A stretch of 64,000 bases of DNA from Prostheceraeus crozeri (lineage: Eukaryota > Platyhelminthes > Polycladida > Euryleptidae): positions 124,001 through 188,000 of the forward strand of contig CAJQUW010007815.1 of NCBI GenBank assembly GCA_907163375.1. Direction: 5' to 3'. The first letter of the stretch is position 1. Each line of letters opens with the position of its first letter. The position numbers were made by a program, and so were the translations under genes. This document shows, piece after piece, positions 1 to 12,808 of this stretch. The notes under the pieces are model-generated. The model worked only from the letters and a program-made list of their open reading frames with translations, made no database searches and was not told where the DNA came from.

Positions 1-979
1 TTTTTACAAGCTCGTTTTCTCTTATAATCCTCTAAATGAGGCCAATTATTTTGAAATGATCAATAACATTATTGTTCCCATTGTAAGAATCGTGCATTTT
101 GAATGATGTTGTTTCAATGCAAGACAGTGCCCCATCACTCCACAGTCAGAGTTCTTTGAATAAAAAATTTAGTAACGGTACTTTGGATTGTTAGAATCGG
201 CGAATAAAGTGACTGGCATCGAGGTTGCAAGGCCTTATTCCTTGCGATTTTTTCTAGGTATTCTTACCAATGTCATCTTATGGCTATTCATAGACGTGGT
301 GTCCGGTAAATATTGGTCATTTATTCCCAATGCCAAGTCCCGCCAATTCTGTTATATGCATGCTCTTCAATGCATTCACTCGTGTTTCTTTAGTATGGCG
401 TTTGGCCTCGTCAAATTTGCCAAACAGGAGGCTTCCATTTTTTCGATTCCCCGCAGCTTCGAACTTTCTGTAGCAGTCAGCTCTTGGCAATGTTCTTATT
501 TTCTGGGACTAGTCTGACTAGTCTACAAGATAGTCTACGATTAAACTGCCTATCATAATCATGAAGATCGCATGTTGCAGATTTCTATTATCGAGGACAG
601 CGAATTCAGACAAATTTATTGTTGATTTTAGAAGCATCGATGCTCTTCAGTTAAGACTTTTCAGACTAAAAAACTTAATATCACATTTATTCTTTGGTAT
701 CATAATGATTATTACAATGATTCGTAAAATATAGATGCTCTATTAGCATAAAATCGAAATGAAACTCTATGACGGAAGAATCTCCTGCTCAGTTTTCCCA
801 TAGTATGCTTCACAATGCTTTGCACCACTTTTCGACCAATCACAGCTCCGCATTACCCAGTGGTCTGCAACAAGACTGACTTGTCATATTTTGACAAGTG
901 GTTGCTGATCGAACCATTGGATCAAACCGAAGGATTAAAATCATGGTCACTTGTCAAAATCAACTTGTCATAAATCACT
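1..979. other. Unrecognised left edge
   Basis: No supported gene. A 109-codon open stretch at 188-517 has no recognisable domain. At about 505-535 there are repeated TAGTCTGACTA-like motifs resembling the subterminal motifs of the Harbinger element at 30882-34394, so a relic of that family may lie here. A short hairpin (ACTTGTCA / TGACAAGT) is at about 880-899. Confidence 0.4.
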
Positions 980-1895
980 GGGCCGGATAAATCGAAGGGT
1001 TGTTAGAGCAAACAGCGGCTAATTCAGTCACTAACAGTAACAGTTACTGGATGTGTGTAAAACAAAGGGTTGTTTAGAGATTTTTCGGTTTGCACAGTTA
1101 GCTCTCCGTTAACGAAGACAAGCGGAGTCTCTGATTGGCTGACGAATTGACCATTCAATGTCGCGGAAGGAGAGACTGGTCAAAGTCTGTAAATCGACGG
1201 ACTTTTAGCAGGAGAGATAGTTGGCACCACAGAATTAGACCGGTCGTCTGTTCTTCCATTTGACTAGAAGGGAAGCATTGGAACATGTAACGTAAATGAA
1301 ATGGCACAATCTCCTGACTAAATACCATAGCAATCGAACAATGAGCAGCCAGTTCAACATTAAACACGCAAAATTGTGCAAAGTTTCAGTGACTGTTATC
1401 AACCGGATCACACAGCAAAGAGACGCAGACGATGTCAAGTTCTACAGAGAAGTTTGTGAACGTTTTTTCATGCGCCTGCTAACTTTTTTTAAAATGATCT
1501 GAGGGACCAACATTATCGAGAAAACTTTTGCGCAATGATCTGAATTCTTCGAATCTGAAGGAGTTGTGGCGATCGGAGGATTTTGGAGGAATTCAGAGCA
1601 ATCCGCAGGCAACGCACGACTATTTTTCCTATCTCTGCAAGATATTAAAAATTTCTTTTTGCCCACTTATTAAGTTCCTGCATGTCCCATCTGTTTGAAT
1701 CAGTTTGCACTTCTAGCAAAGTGACACGGTTAAACAATCTAATTCTGTGGTTGGCACAAACATTTGCTGTAAATCGAAGGACTTTTAGAAAATCAATGAC
1801 GACAAAATGCTGTCACTGTTATAACATAGAGAGAACCTATGTTTAAGACACTGTTTGTCGGGAAAGTCGTCAAAAGATAGTGCAATTTGCATGAA

Positions 1896-3114
1896 ATGTG
1901 GCGCGCAGAAGCAGATATCCATTTCGATTCATACCGACATGTACGCTTACATAGGGATCGTTTAAATCCTTTGGATATGTATACGGATTCGGAATTTTTG
2001 GAAAGATTTCGCTTTGACAAAAGAAGCTTCAGAGAAATTCTTGATATCGTCGGTTCAATTCTTGAAAGGCCTACGCGACGGTGAGTGTGTTGTGGTCTGT
2101 GGGTTTGAAGAATCCACTTGTTAAAACAGCAAGTAGACCTATTTCTGACGATGTTGTTGAATTTTTTTTCATAATACTTTCAATATGTACACGTATGCAA
2201 GTAAAACCATGCATTTGCATATGCCTACAACGCTACTTTTTCCACTTACAGTTCTTTTTCACTAGAACCCTCTCTTCAGCTGAGTTGCGCTCTACGATAT
2301 TACGCCCAAGGAGGTTTTTTGAGGGTGGCAGGAGATTTACATGCCATTTCCGCGGCATCTGCAGGCCATTGTATTCATGATGTCTCCAACGCGATCTGCT
2401 CAAAAATTGATCATTTCAACAAATGGCCAGATGACGCGGAAGTATTAAACTCAAAGACAAAATTTCACGAACTTGCGAATGGTTTTCCAGGGAATATTGG
2501 GTGCCATAGATGGGACTCACATACTAATAAATGGACCTCACCCTCCCGCAAATGAAGCTGCGTTCGTTAACCGCAAATCATTTCACTCTATAAATTGTCA
2601 AATACTTTGCAATTCAGATTTGAAAATTTTTAACATGGATGCTCGCTGGCCAGGTTCCAGCCACGACTCGTTCATTCTGCGGAATTCGGATGTGTTCGAC
2701 AAATTCGAAACCACTTCCATGGGAAATACCATAATATTGGGGGATTCAGGATATGCGCTTTCGAAGTGGTTGCCTGTTCCGTTCAACAATCCATCATCTC
2801 CTGCACAAGAGCGGTACAACAGTGCTCACAAGAAAGCGAGATGTGTAGTTGAGCGATGCAACGGAGTGCTGAAAATGAGGTTCCGGTGCTTAACTAAACC
2901 GATTATGTTCCAGCCTCCGAAGGCCTCTAAAATTATTGGCTCTTGTGGAACCCTCCATAACTTTGCTTTAGAGAAAAAGCTGCGATTTGACGACGAAGCA
3001 GTCTACGCCGATATAATCGAGTCGTCATACATGCCTGTTGAAAACTCTCAGACGTCTCAAAGTACAGATGGTACTAGAGTTCGTAATGACATCGTTAGGC
3101 GGGTATTTACCTAG
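1896..3114 (+). pseudogene. HARBI1-like DDE transposase, two exons, frameshifted
   Basis: This is the nuclease of Harbinger 1, which would cut and rejoin the element at its inverted repeats. Exon 1 is 1896-2080 (first in-frame ATG at 1896), ending in a good donor, GTGAGT. Exon 2 is 2266-3114, following CACTAG. The catalytic triad of the DDE_Tnp_4 family is visible: Asp in GAIDGTHI, Asp in LGDSGYA, Glu in VVERCNG. A helical region typical of HARBI1 (ALRYYAQGGFL) lies near 2290. Two reading-frame changes are seen, near 2285 and near 2490 just before the first catalytic Asp, so the copy is dead unless these are sequence errors. Its Myb-like partner lies downstream on the opposite strand. Confidence 0.85.
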
Positions 3115-3616
3115 CAAATGTTCCTCAACTGCTTATCATTGTGTCTGTGTTGATCAATATACATGTACATGTACTTCTTTTGGAAATGTCTTCTATTTCG
3201 ATATAATTTGCAATTTATTATGAAATGTGATAATTCTTGAATAAATTCAACACTAGTAGGGCCTATTAACTTCACTAAGCTTGCGTGTAGGCCTAATTAA
3301 CAATGAGTATGATTTTCTGACAAGAAGGGCATAGAAGATTTTATAGATAGTCATTTTTCAATACCGATAAGTAAGTAATATCAAAATATACAATTACTTT
3401 AGGTTGCACATTTTTGTATCTCTAAAACGACCTCTCGCCGGGTGTGATTGATAGGCAATCGATTGTCCTTTACTGATTTAATTGCTTCATCAAGATCCTC
3501 TGCTCTACCTTGGGTTACCTTACTCTATTTAGCATATCCCTAATGATGCACATCACGAGAATTAATACAGGAAAATATTGATTTATCCACAAAGTTATAT
3601 TGCACGTACAAAGAAA

Positions 3617-4468
3617 TCAGTCTGACGAGGATTGTACTGCTTCCTCCATTACATCACCAAAGTTTTTATACGTACATTCATCACTCATTTTTCTCATTTT
3701 CATTTCATAATATTTTGTTTTGACAGTCATCATCTTTTCATACATTTTCACTGTTCTTTCTTCAATAGCTAGCATTTGCCGGTAGTACTCGGACGATGTC
3801 ACCTCCTTCTTCATCTCCTCTTTCCCCTTTCCTTCTTCTCCGTCCGACGTTGCTCTGGGACTCGAACCTCTTCCGCTGCTTCACTTTCTCCACCAGCTTG
3901 ACTGGAGGAAAAACCGCCAGGAATTCCTGAAATATAGAAATATTAGCCACATTGTAGCACACATTGAGCATTACATCCTAAAAATGTGCAACTCTTGCAA
4001 TTCCTTTAGTTTCGTATGTCAATCATCAGAGAAAGCTTTTGCGACTTACCATCAAGTTGCTCCGGTGATATGATGCTGAGCACCATCATCTCCAACTCTG
4101 AAGGAGTGTCTTCATCCGGAGTTGCCCTTGACGTTCACGAGGAACTTGTCTGCTCGTCGGGGGCTCCTCCTCCAGTTGTCCTAGCACTTCTCAGCTGTTG
4201 AGAGTCGATCTTCGCAAATTTGGCCTTCACCTTCCCCTTCAGTTGCTGCCACTTGTCTTTAATTGCCTCGATTGTACGGCAATTCCCTCCAACGGCATTA
4301 ACTTTGGTGGCTATCTGTACGTAGACCTTCTTTTTTCGCGTTGGTTAAAGTGGTGCTGAACTTTGAGCTGAGCAGCTCATGATTAGCAATGAACTGCTCA
4401 ACTATCACCTTGATCTCCTCCTCCGAGAAATCCGCACTTCTACTTCTCTTTCTCTTGGTGTTCTCCAT
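3617..4468 (-). pseudogene. Harbinger Myb/SANT-like DNA-binding protein, two exons, broken
   Basis: This is the accessory protein that in Harbinger elements binds DNA and the transposase. Exon 1 runs from the ATG at 4468 down to a donor at 4049 (GTAAGT); exon 2 is 3926-3617 after TTTCAG. Exon 1 encodes a Myb/SANT-like domain starting at DFSEEEIKVIVEQF and ending around IEAIKDKWQQLKGK. Exon 2 encodes a charged, Met-rich helical tail typical of these proteins. Breaks: a frameshift at the T-run near 4330 inside the Myb domain, an in-frame TGA near 4138 beyond which the acidic linker still reads as coding, and a frame change near 3815. Confidence 0.75.
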
Positions 4469-4810
4469 CTTGTAGTCTCTCACTTGTCCTTCGTCGTTCA
4501 CAATGAAATGTAGTGGTATAGTGCTAGCCAAATGTCGATTGCGATTGGCGCGTGTCAGAACGTGACGTCAATAGCGTCATATCCGAAACAATCCTGACCT
4601 AGTTGCGTCGAAGAGTAGTTGTAAACCTAACGTTAGCAAACTGTCCTTCGATTTAGCACAGAAAATGTTAGCAAACAGTCGGATTTCAACAGCCACACTA
4701 AAAGAGCTTTTGATTTACGGTAAATGCTGATGGTTGTTAGTGAGACTCCGTTAAGTCACTTTTAGCTATCTAACGGAGTCTCACTAACAACCCTTCGATT
4801 TATCCGCCCC

Positions 4811-7800
4811 TGGTCACTTGTTACTGATCATAAACCGAAGAATTGCCCCCAGGTGGTCAACAAGCCAACAATCAATACGACGAGCTGAAGATGCACTTGC
4901 ACAGTATGCGGAGATGACGTAGAAAGACGCACAATACACTATCTTGTTTGCGGATGGAGAAAGAAGCGATGAAGCAGAGAACAAAATTCACCCAATTGCA
5001 CAATTGAGAGCAACAAAATCCCACTTTGCACGCCCACAAGGTAGAAAGGATGAAATCCAACGCAAGAAACAGATGGAGTAGAGGACAACGACTTAGACCA
5101 ATCCAAAAACCACACTTCCACTACCTCAGGGGCACAGATGCGAGCATAATATCGCACAACCTGAAGGTAATGACAATACCTTGAAAATGCACTACGACGT
5201 ATCGCGAAAGTTCTTGGTCTAAATAAAGGATAGCTGAAGATCGAAGCTTTTGGGCTCCCACGCATTAACAATATATCCAACTCATCATCACTATTTCAAA
5301 AGTAGACAAGCTACCATCATCAGTGACAGTGATCAATAAACAATGATGAAATATACACAGGACTTGATGAAATGAAAAATCAAAACAAGAAAAGTGGTTG
5401 CGATTGGCTATGATTATTTATGAAACAATGCGATTGAATATATGAATACAAGAATGTGTATAAAGTGCGTATCAGAATTTTGAAATTTTCTTAATCTGAA
5501 ATATGACCATGGAGCGATATTTCAGATGGGATCGACCTTTCACGTGTTCGTCTATCATAGTAGAGATATGGTGACGGGTTTCACCGATTGCAATGCTCAC
5601 AAGTATACTTATACACTTCGGAGAATAACTTACTAAAAGGAAATGGATATTTGTTGCTTATCATATTTTGTATTTTGTAGGTGCACGCCCAAGGCAATTC
5701 TTGAAATGCTATTTTCTAAAGCACTTTTCATGTGGCGAACATTACGTTTTATTTGAGAGAGAAGAGTTGAAACACAGGGGAGTTTCCAAAATATTTCATT
5801 TTCCGTTAGATTATATTTTTGGTGTAGGACGATCACATCGCTCAAAGACTTTATTTTTCTATCAGGATGATATCCGTTTTAGATAAAAATATTCCTAATT
5901 TTATTTTTGTTGTAATCGCGGTCGGCAGGGAGACTGCTTAGTTTTTGAGATCCATTCTACAAGGCTTTGATCACGTTGTTCTTATGAGAATCAGGACTGT
6001 AGGAGTCGCTGAGTATATAATAAAATATTTGTTTCCTATATTATACATTTGGTTTCAAATTTGCCATCTTTATGAAAACATTCATATCTAGAAAATAAAT
6101 TGAGTTATTAATGGGCTATTCTAATATAATTATCATTATAGAAGTACCGACTCGATGGAATACCGCCTCTGTCAAGCAAGAAAAAGTCGATTTCGTGTCG
6201 TGGTTTCTGCGCGATGGAATGAGCCGAGAACCTGTCTGCATACATGCAGATGAATGTGGAATTGCAGATTTGATGTGTATACTCATTGTGATGCAGATTT
6301 ACATGCAGATTTGATGTGTACGGCGAGAACACAAGATGCTCAAGGCGTGAAACCAGGACAGTAAGAATTGTCGAAGGAAACAGAGACAATAATTTGCTTG
6401 TAGCCTTATGTATTGCAGTTTATCCGCGATTCGGACTCATGCACTTCGCATTCATCGATGGTGGTATGACTCCTGATTCTTTTTCTGATTTAGCTATTTT
6501 TAGAGCAGCTGCTTTCAACATAGACCAGTCAGTGGAATTACCCGAATCACCACAGCACACGATTGGGGATACACACGATACAATAAAACCGTCGAGACCA
6601 TTCCATGGTCGAAACAGATGATTGGCAGGCGGACCAAATGTTTTGCAGTTTGTGACAGTATAGAAAAGGGAAAAAGGAAATTAATTACCCCAGGATACAA
6701 TCAATTTGGTCGTGGTTGTATAGGTGTTGCATTCATTGAAATGTGTTGATTTAACCGTAGATCTAGCTATCAAAGTTTCTTCTCTCTTTCACAGCATCTA
6801 TTTGTTTCACAGTCACTAGCACATCATCCCAGATTGAAATTCAATCATTATTTGCTCATAGTTGCAGAAAATTGCCCGTGACTTTCCAACACTTCTAAGC
6901 GTACATTCACATTTCAAAAATGGTAAATTAATCTCAAAAACTGTGTCGACAAACTCTGTTTGTCATGCTTTTAGCGTCCTAGATCTAAAGCTATCGTTCG
7001 AATACGTGTTTCTACTTTGCAGGTGTTAATCAGAAGCATTTTCAAAGCTTTCATTATGTTTTGAGAGACAAATAAAACCGGATAAAGTAGGTCTCAGTTA
7101 TCAACAGTTTAGATTTAAAATATACTCAACAAAATCAGTGAAGATATATTTAGATGTGTTTCATGAATCTGAGGGAAAGTTCAGTGAGGACAAGTATGAA
7201 CCGTCTCAAACAATTTCTATATTCCACTTACTTGAATTTATTTCTCCGACTATCATGTACGTTTCACTACGTTTTGTAGCGTACGGGGAACCTTTCTTTG
7301 ATATTATCAAAAAGATGCTCCCGCTCACTAGAAATACAACTTTCTGGTGTTTCCGCTCACTATTTCTTTTTACAATGTCGCTTAAGTTTGCCGCCATCTA
7401 TCTGAAATGATTAAAAATCGATATAATGGATATTTTAGCAATACAATGTAAAGTAAGTATAGATTTCATATTTCTATGAAGAAATTGGGTAGGTAAAGCA
7501 GAATAAATATATTAGATTACAGGTTCCCAACCAAGAGTTGATTGCAAGCCATTTTAGAGAAGTTTGGAAGGACTAGCTAGAATAAGGTACAACAGATGCA
7601 TGCATAATGACACACAATTAGCGTCTCGGTAGTTTATAACAGAAGAAAATCCTTCATGATCAATCAAGCATTTCATTATCATTCCTCTCCATCTTGTATA
7701 AGGCCAGCAACATCAGAATAAAAACAAATATTTCAGGAGACGTTTCTGGTTAATACTTTTCATCAATGCATAAATGGATTACACAACTACTAATACCAGA

Positions 7801-10800
7801 ACTGAGTTCGTACAATAAAATCAACTACCCGGATCAAGTTCAGGTTTAAGGATAACGATCGCACGGATATGCGGATGTCCGCACTCATGATCGCAATAAA
7901 TTATCTTTATTTACGAAATAAACAATGGAGAAATGTGATTGCCTGAAAAAAGTACCTGATTAATTGAAAAGTTCCAGCGACATTTCATTTATCTGCGAAA
8001 TGATTGTAGCTAAAGAAGCTTTCAGTGTGTTTATTCCAGAAAAGCGCCTCTTAACCACTTGACGGAGAAATTATCCAATAATCAGAATTTTTATCTGCGA
8101 TTCCTTGAGATGTTCTTACAACCAGTACACCGACCACTTTCAATTATGACTCTGTGAGCCAAATCTTATTTCGCATTCCAGTGTTGAAAAATTGTGTAGT
8201 AGGGCCTAGCTGTCAATGACTGCTACAAGTAGACACAGCATATTAATGCATGGAATACTAGGCTATTTCACATGAAACAATGCCACCATCTTACTTAAAA
8301 TTCTCATGAAAATCCTGAAAGTTGCTGTTAACAACTTCCATGCAACCAACTTGGTAAATAGTTTGATTATGATGCAATGTTTTAGATCGAATCTGATCTA
8401 CAAACCATAGATTTTTCCATGTGCTATCATTGTATAGGGGTCGGCTGAAAAATTGCTTTTTCTGAAATGATTGTTTTATGAAGATCACACTTATCGTTTT
8501 CATCAAATAGTATTGCTATTATCGAGACAAGTAGATGCTGATCAATATTTAAATAACTTCCAATGCAACTTTCATTTATTGAGTAATTGCAGCCTATAAT
8601 ATTCCCATAGATATGAAAGTTTGGATATATTATTTGAAATAGAATGATTTGTCATTATCATTGAGTGGAGGTTTATTTTGTTTTAATGGGTGTTTCTATG
8701 ATGACAGCAAATACTCCATGGCATTATATATAGATTTTGGGTTTCTTAATGCATCAGTTGATTGCTTTTCGAGATTCATTGTCTGAATATGGAAGTCAAG
8801 AATTAGCAGTATGACATGAACTTTCTAATCAGAACGCCGTCTAAAATATAGCTGCCATTCGACAAAGACTAACCATACTTTTTGTCAACATTTTGGATGA
8901 AGTTAGAAGAATTCCAAATTTCCTCAAAGAATCGATGAATGATATGAGACTGTGAAACAATAGGAGGGTTCCTGTAGGTTCAGGCTGTTGCTATACATGC
9001 GTTAATATCCGCTTAATTATAGAATCAAGTGAGGATTTCAATCGATAATCTTGCGACTGAAATTTTCCTTTTGAATATTTTATTCAGAGGCACATGTATT
9101 TGCTTGACAAATCGTTCCTCTATTGCCAGTTTGAAGGTACATGTATTATTATTATTATCGACTTCTATGGCTTGACACAATATGGTGAAGAATGGCAGAG
9201 ATATTCGTGTCCGGCAGAAATTTGAAATGAAAATAAATTATGTGTAGCACCGCATGCGTACTAAGGTATAGCATTACGACTATTTAAAAATTCACTCTTC
9301 TATCGATATATTATAAATTTTGCAGTGTATAGGAGAATTTGTATCGTGTCTCGTAATCCAAAAATCTTGAGTTATGCCCTTTGATATAGAGCAATCCGAT
9401 CGCACTTTGGCAACTTAATGTTGTCAATCGTATTAAAGCATGAATTCATTTCCATTGTGAGTTCAGTGTGCATCATGTTGAGATCGCGGGCAGATGTCAT
9501 GATTGTGAGTAGCTTGTTGACTAAAAAATCAATTGATTTGTGTCACATGAGTTGTGTGACGACAGTTGTGAGACAAGCTTAGAGAAAGTGAGACAGAGAG
9601 AGAGAAGTGAATTAGAAAAAATGTCTATTAAGAAATTAGGGACATAATTGAAGGTCCTATCCATGACCAAGCGTCGATTGCATATTGATAAATACATCCC
9701 GCGGCCTGCTTCAACTGATCCTCTATGGGTAATCTCTATAAGCAAAAATCCAGTTGAGCGGTTTAAGAAATGTATTTTCCATTCAAGATTCGTCAAAATT
9801 CAAGGAAGAAGTATACTTTGTATGGTAAGAACAACAAGTAAATGTAAGTTGTACCGAAATGTAGTCTACAAGATGCTGGGCATGTAATGAATTCGACAAA
9901 TAATAAGTGGAACAAGCCGGATGTAGCCTTTTGACGCGGTCAAATCTACACATGACAACTTCGCGATTATTGCATCGGAAAAGTTTGCTCTCGCTAAGTA
10001 TGCTCTGGAAAAGACGGAACCACCCTATCAATTCAAACTCTTCAGAAATTCTTTTTCGTGAATCGCATTACAAAAGGCATGGACATTACTTATTGCGACT
10101 TGACATACGTAAGACCGTGTGTTGGAATAGATGCAACTTTTCCCTTTCGCCTTATAGAATGAACATTTTTGACTTGGTTTTGTTTTAAGGCACAAGTCGT
10201 TCCTTGCTCTTCTTTTTTTGTTTTTGCTTTACATCCATTCCTTAAACATCCTTTCTCTTAATGCTTGTTAAACCGACAAATGTTTTTCTCATTGTCTGGG
10301 TAAAATTCACTTTGTATTCAGTTAGCATCGAAAGTTTGTATCCTTTGTCCGCTAAAGGTGCTCTTACACTTCCTTCTGAATGCATGTGTAGAGCTTGACG
10401 AGTAACTATGAAACCCTGTGACAAAGTAGGTCAAATAGCTTAAGACCTGTCAGAGATAATTTTGTCCCTGTGAGCGGTGATTTGGCGAGTTTGTATATCT
10501 CATGTATGCAAGTAGAACCCCGTCTATTGCTACAGAACGATTCTACTGAGACGATGAAGAACATGTGCGTTATGACAACTTTTTAACAATCAGCTTGGTG
10601 TAGTCCCATCAACACCTGTAAAATTTAAAATCAAGTGACTATTACAACGTCACCCGAAAAAATCAAAGCTGGAAGATAATCGCCGAGACAGTTGGCCGTT
10701 TTGTTGACGACCTAAAGGAGAATTGGAATGGTCTGCGAGACACTAGAAGTCAGACAAAGAACAAGGAAAATCAGTAGGTGAAGTCGGAATGCTGCCGCTG

Positions 10801-11068
10801 CATGTTAAACAAATAACGTGGTCAACTTATGAGATGATAACCTTCCCGACGATTGTACTGAACGAGAGGAAATAGTGACTTATATCGAGGTTTCCTGAAG
10901 ACTCTCATCAAAATAACGATGGCATTTGTCCACAATCACAAGGCGATAGCAGTGTGACTGTTGAGGATCGAGGATGAAGATTTATTTTACGGTAAAGTAT
11001 CCACTTTTTTCTACAAAATGCAGAAAATACTTGTATTATTATCTGCTTCGTTTTTCTGAGCAGTTTTT
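4811..11068. other. 6.2-kb region without recognised genes
   Basis: AT-rich sequence with only short open stretches and no recognisable domains on either strand. The one exception is a possible LINE zinc motif at 4885-4965, listed separately. There are short simple repeats, for example ATT repeats near 9150. I see no RNA gene. Confidence 0.5.
4885..4965 (+). pseudogene. Possible LINE C-terminal zinc-knuckle relic
   Basis: One frame reads CTVCGDDVERRTIHYLVC. This is a Cys-x2-Cys ... His-x4-Cys arrangement with the HxLxxC spacing found at the C-terminus of many LINE reverse transcriptases. The open stretch is short, with stops close by, and no RT motif is adjacent. It is a weak call and could be chance. 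Confidence 0.3.
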
Positions 11069-11441
11069 CAACTAGCTAAAGATGAGCGATCATACCCGAA
11101 ACTCGATCCGAAGCCCGAGTTCGGGTTTGAGCACACAGATTTCGGAAATCTATCAAAATATATTGCACATTATTTTCAGAAAGGTTTACATGATGTCATT
11201 CCTACATGTAGTGAAATGGTCTGTGCACTTTCGCATTTTTACATTGTTTTGATAAAATAGCAATGATGATTATCTTATCTTTCTTTTATACGAGTATTCA
11301 CTTTTACATTTGTCATTACATCGCTTTTTATTGAGACTGTTTCATAAATGTGACAAAGCAATTTTCATGCGACTTCGAAAACTGCACTATACTTCAATTT
11401 CAAAAATATCAAAATAAATTATCATATCAATTTGAGCTATC

Positions 11442-11795
11442 TGTAGTTAATAATGTGAACTCAAAAAGTGAGGATTTAAACGAGGATGCGAACATGGCGT
11501 TCCAAACATGTAAATATGAACATTTGAATTCGAGCCGCGTTCCGATCATGTGAATAGGAACCGCGTTCCGATTGGGATTTGAATTGAGTTCATGTTTCGA
11601 GATTCGATACAATCAATTGTGTACTAGGGTTGTAACGGCCTGTTCCGAGATTGAATTAAAGTGAGTGAATTAGAACAGGGATGCGAACATTTATTTCGGA
11701 ACTTGAATAGATAGTTGTTTGTTTTGAGACTGCTTGCTCAAATGCGACAATTGTGACCATTGTGACTATGATGACAATTTTATTTATTTTCATAA
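11442..11795 (+). repeat. Polinton left terminal inverted repeat
   Basis: It begins TGTAGTTAATAATGTG; the right end reversed begins AGTAGTTAATAATGTG. The outer ~130 bp differ from the right copy at about six positions. The middle carries about 48 bp absent from the right copy (around 11575-11620). The inner ~155 bp are identical to the right copy as far as I can read. The repeat includes several GGAACGCG/CGCGTTCC half-sites. Confidence 0.93.
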
Positions 11796-11829
11796 CTAGG
11801 TTAAGTTACAAATACGTGGAAGTTGCTTG

Positions 11830-12333
11830 ATGGTTAGTTTCCCAATTTCATGGATTGTTACAAGAGACCTTGGTTATTCGCTAAAGGCTACAGAAACTGA
11901 TACAAAACTGAATGAAAATATCAAAGCTGGTGATTTAGTTGAACGACTAATGGATCTGGATGAGCATGCAATGAATTATAATTTGGATCGTAGTTGGACA
12001 GAGGATTTCTCAATGCTACATTGCAAAGACAGCGAAACTAGGAGGATGAAATTGGAACTATCTGAAACTGAGATAAAAGAAGTGAAATCTTCAACTGATT
12101 TATCGAAATGCTCTATCAATGAAAGTGACTTCAGAAAGAAATTAGAAATATAGACGTTTAAATTATTATGTGAACGGAACTGCATTAGGCTTTTTGAACG
12201 GGAAAGATCCCTTCTCTTGTTTCCATGTTCTCATTCTGTTATGTGTTCTACATGTTATGTACCCTTGGAAACTATATTTTGTTCCCTTTGTGATGGAGAA
12301 ATAATTTCAACAGTCAATGTATATCGTTCATGA
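11830..12333 (+). pseudogene. RING-finger protein, interrupted by an in-frame TAG
   Basis: First gene after the left repeat. The N-terminal ~107 residues (ATG at 11830) are acidic and Ser/Thr-rich with no known domain. After a TAG at 12151-12153 the same frame continues into a C-terminal RING finger of the type that ends IAP proteins: an LF-PCSHSVMCSTC core followed by FCSLC. RING domains of this type act as E3 ubiquitin ligases. The first zinc pair is CxxxC instead of CxxC, so zinc binding may already be damaged. The single stop suggests a recent nonsense change. A host-interaction role is inference only. Confidence 0.6.
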
Positions 12334-12808
12334 TGAGTCATCATGTGTGTCTGTGATTGGTTGCTATTGTGCAGCTTTTGTATATAGGGTTGTCACACTT
12401 CGATTTCAATCATACTTGTTAAGGATTGTAGACATTAGTGAACATGCCATTTACCACAATCATTCCTGTTTCAATTATTCACAAAGATTATCCACTAGCA
12501 ATTATCCACTAGCAAGATTTTCTACTCTGCAAATGATGTTATTGGTTACAAAGTTGATCTTATAGATCTACCATTGTGAAAATGATATTGAACTTCAGAA
12601 ACTCTTTATGAGGACATTGACCAATGCCTTTACGCGAGTACTAAGATTTTGGCTCGATGAAGTGTTCAAACCTCTGAGTTTGACGGAAGCTATTCCACAC
12701 AGTTCTCGTTGTCATTGTGAAATGAGAACATGGAATTTGAAGACTTGCTTGCATGATATAATCACATTTAGCCACTAAGAGGAAAATGGTGGCAAATTCA
12801 AGGTGGAC
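12334..12808 (+). other. Spacer between RING gene and next Polinton gene
   Basis: About 475 bp with no recognisable coding sequence. It contains a short direct repeat, ATTATCCACTAGCA, near 12487-12510. Confidence 0.5.

Larger units (their letters stand above)
980..4810. mobile_element. PIF/Harbinger-type DNA transposon (Harbinger 1)
   Basis: The ends are a terminal inverted repeat of about 27 bp: 980-1006 reads GGGCCGGATAAATCGAAGGG and onward, and 4784-4810 is its reverse complement with one mismatch. Between them lie two convergent genes, a DDE transposase on plus and a Myb/SANT-like gene on minus, which is the standard two-gene arrangement of animal Harbinger elements. The motif AATCGAAGG recurs internally near 1190, 1770 and 4630. 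I see no matching 3-bp target duplication (ACT on the left, TGG on the right), so the exact ends may be off by a few bases. Both genes are broken. Confidence 0.7.

Noticed and set aside
1296-1502. Possible first exon of the Harbinger 1 transposase
   Set aside because: No donor site links it to the transposase and its sequence has no family resemblance; the ATG at 1896 suffices.
4939-5280. 113-codon minus-strand frame
   Set aside because: No recognisable domain, and it is antisense to a possible LINE zinc motif; not supported as a gene.
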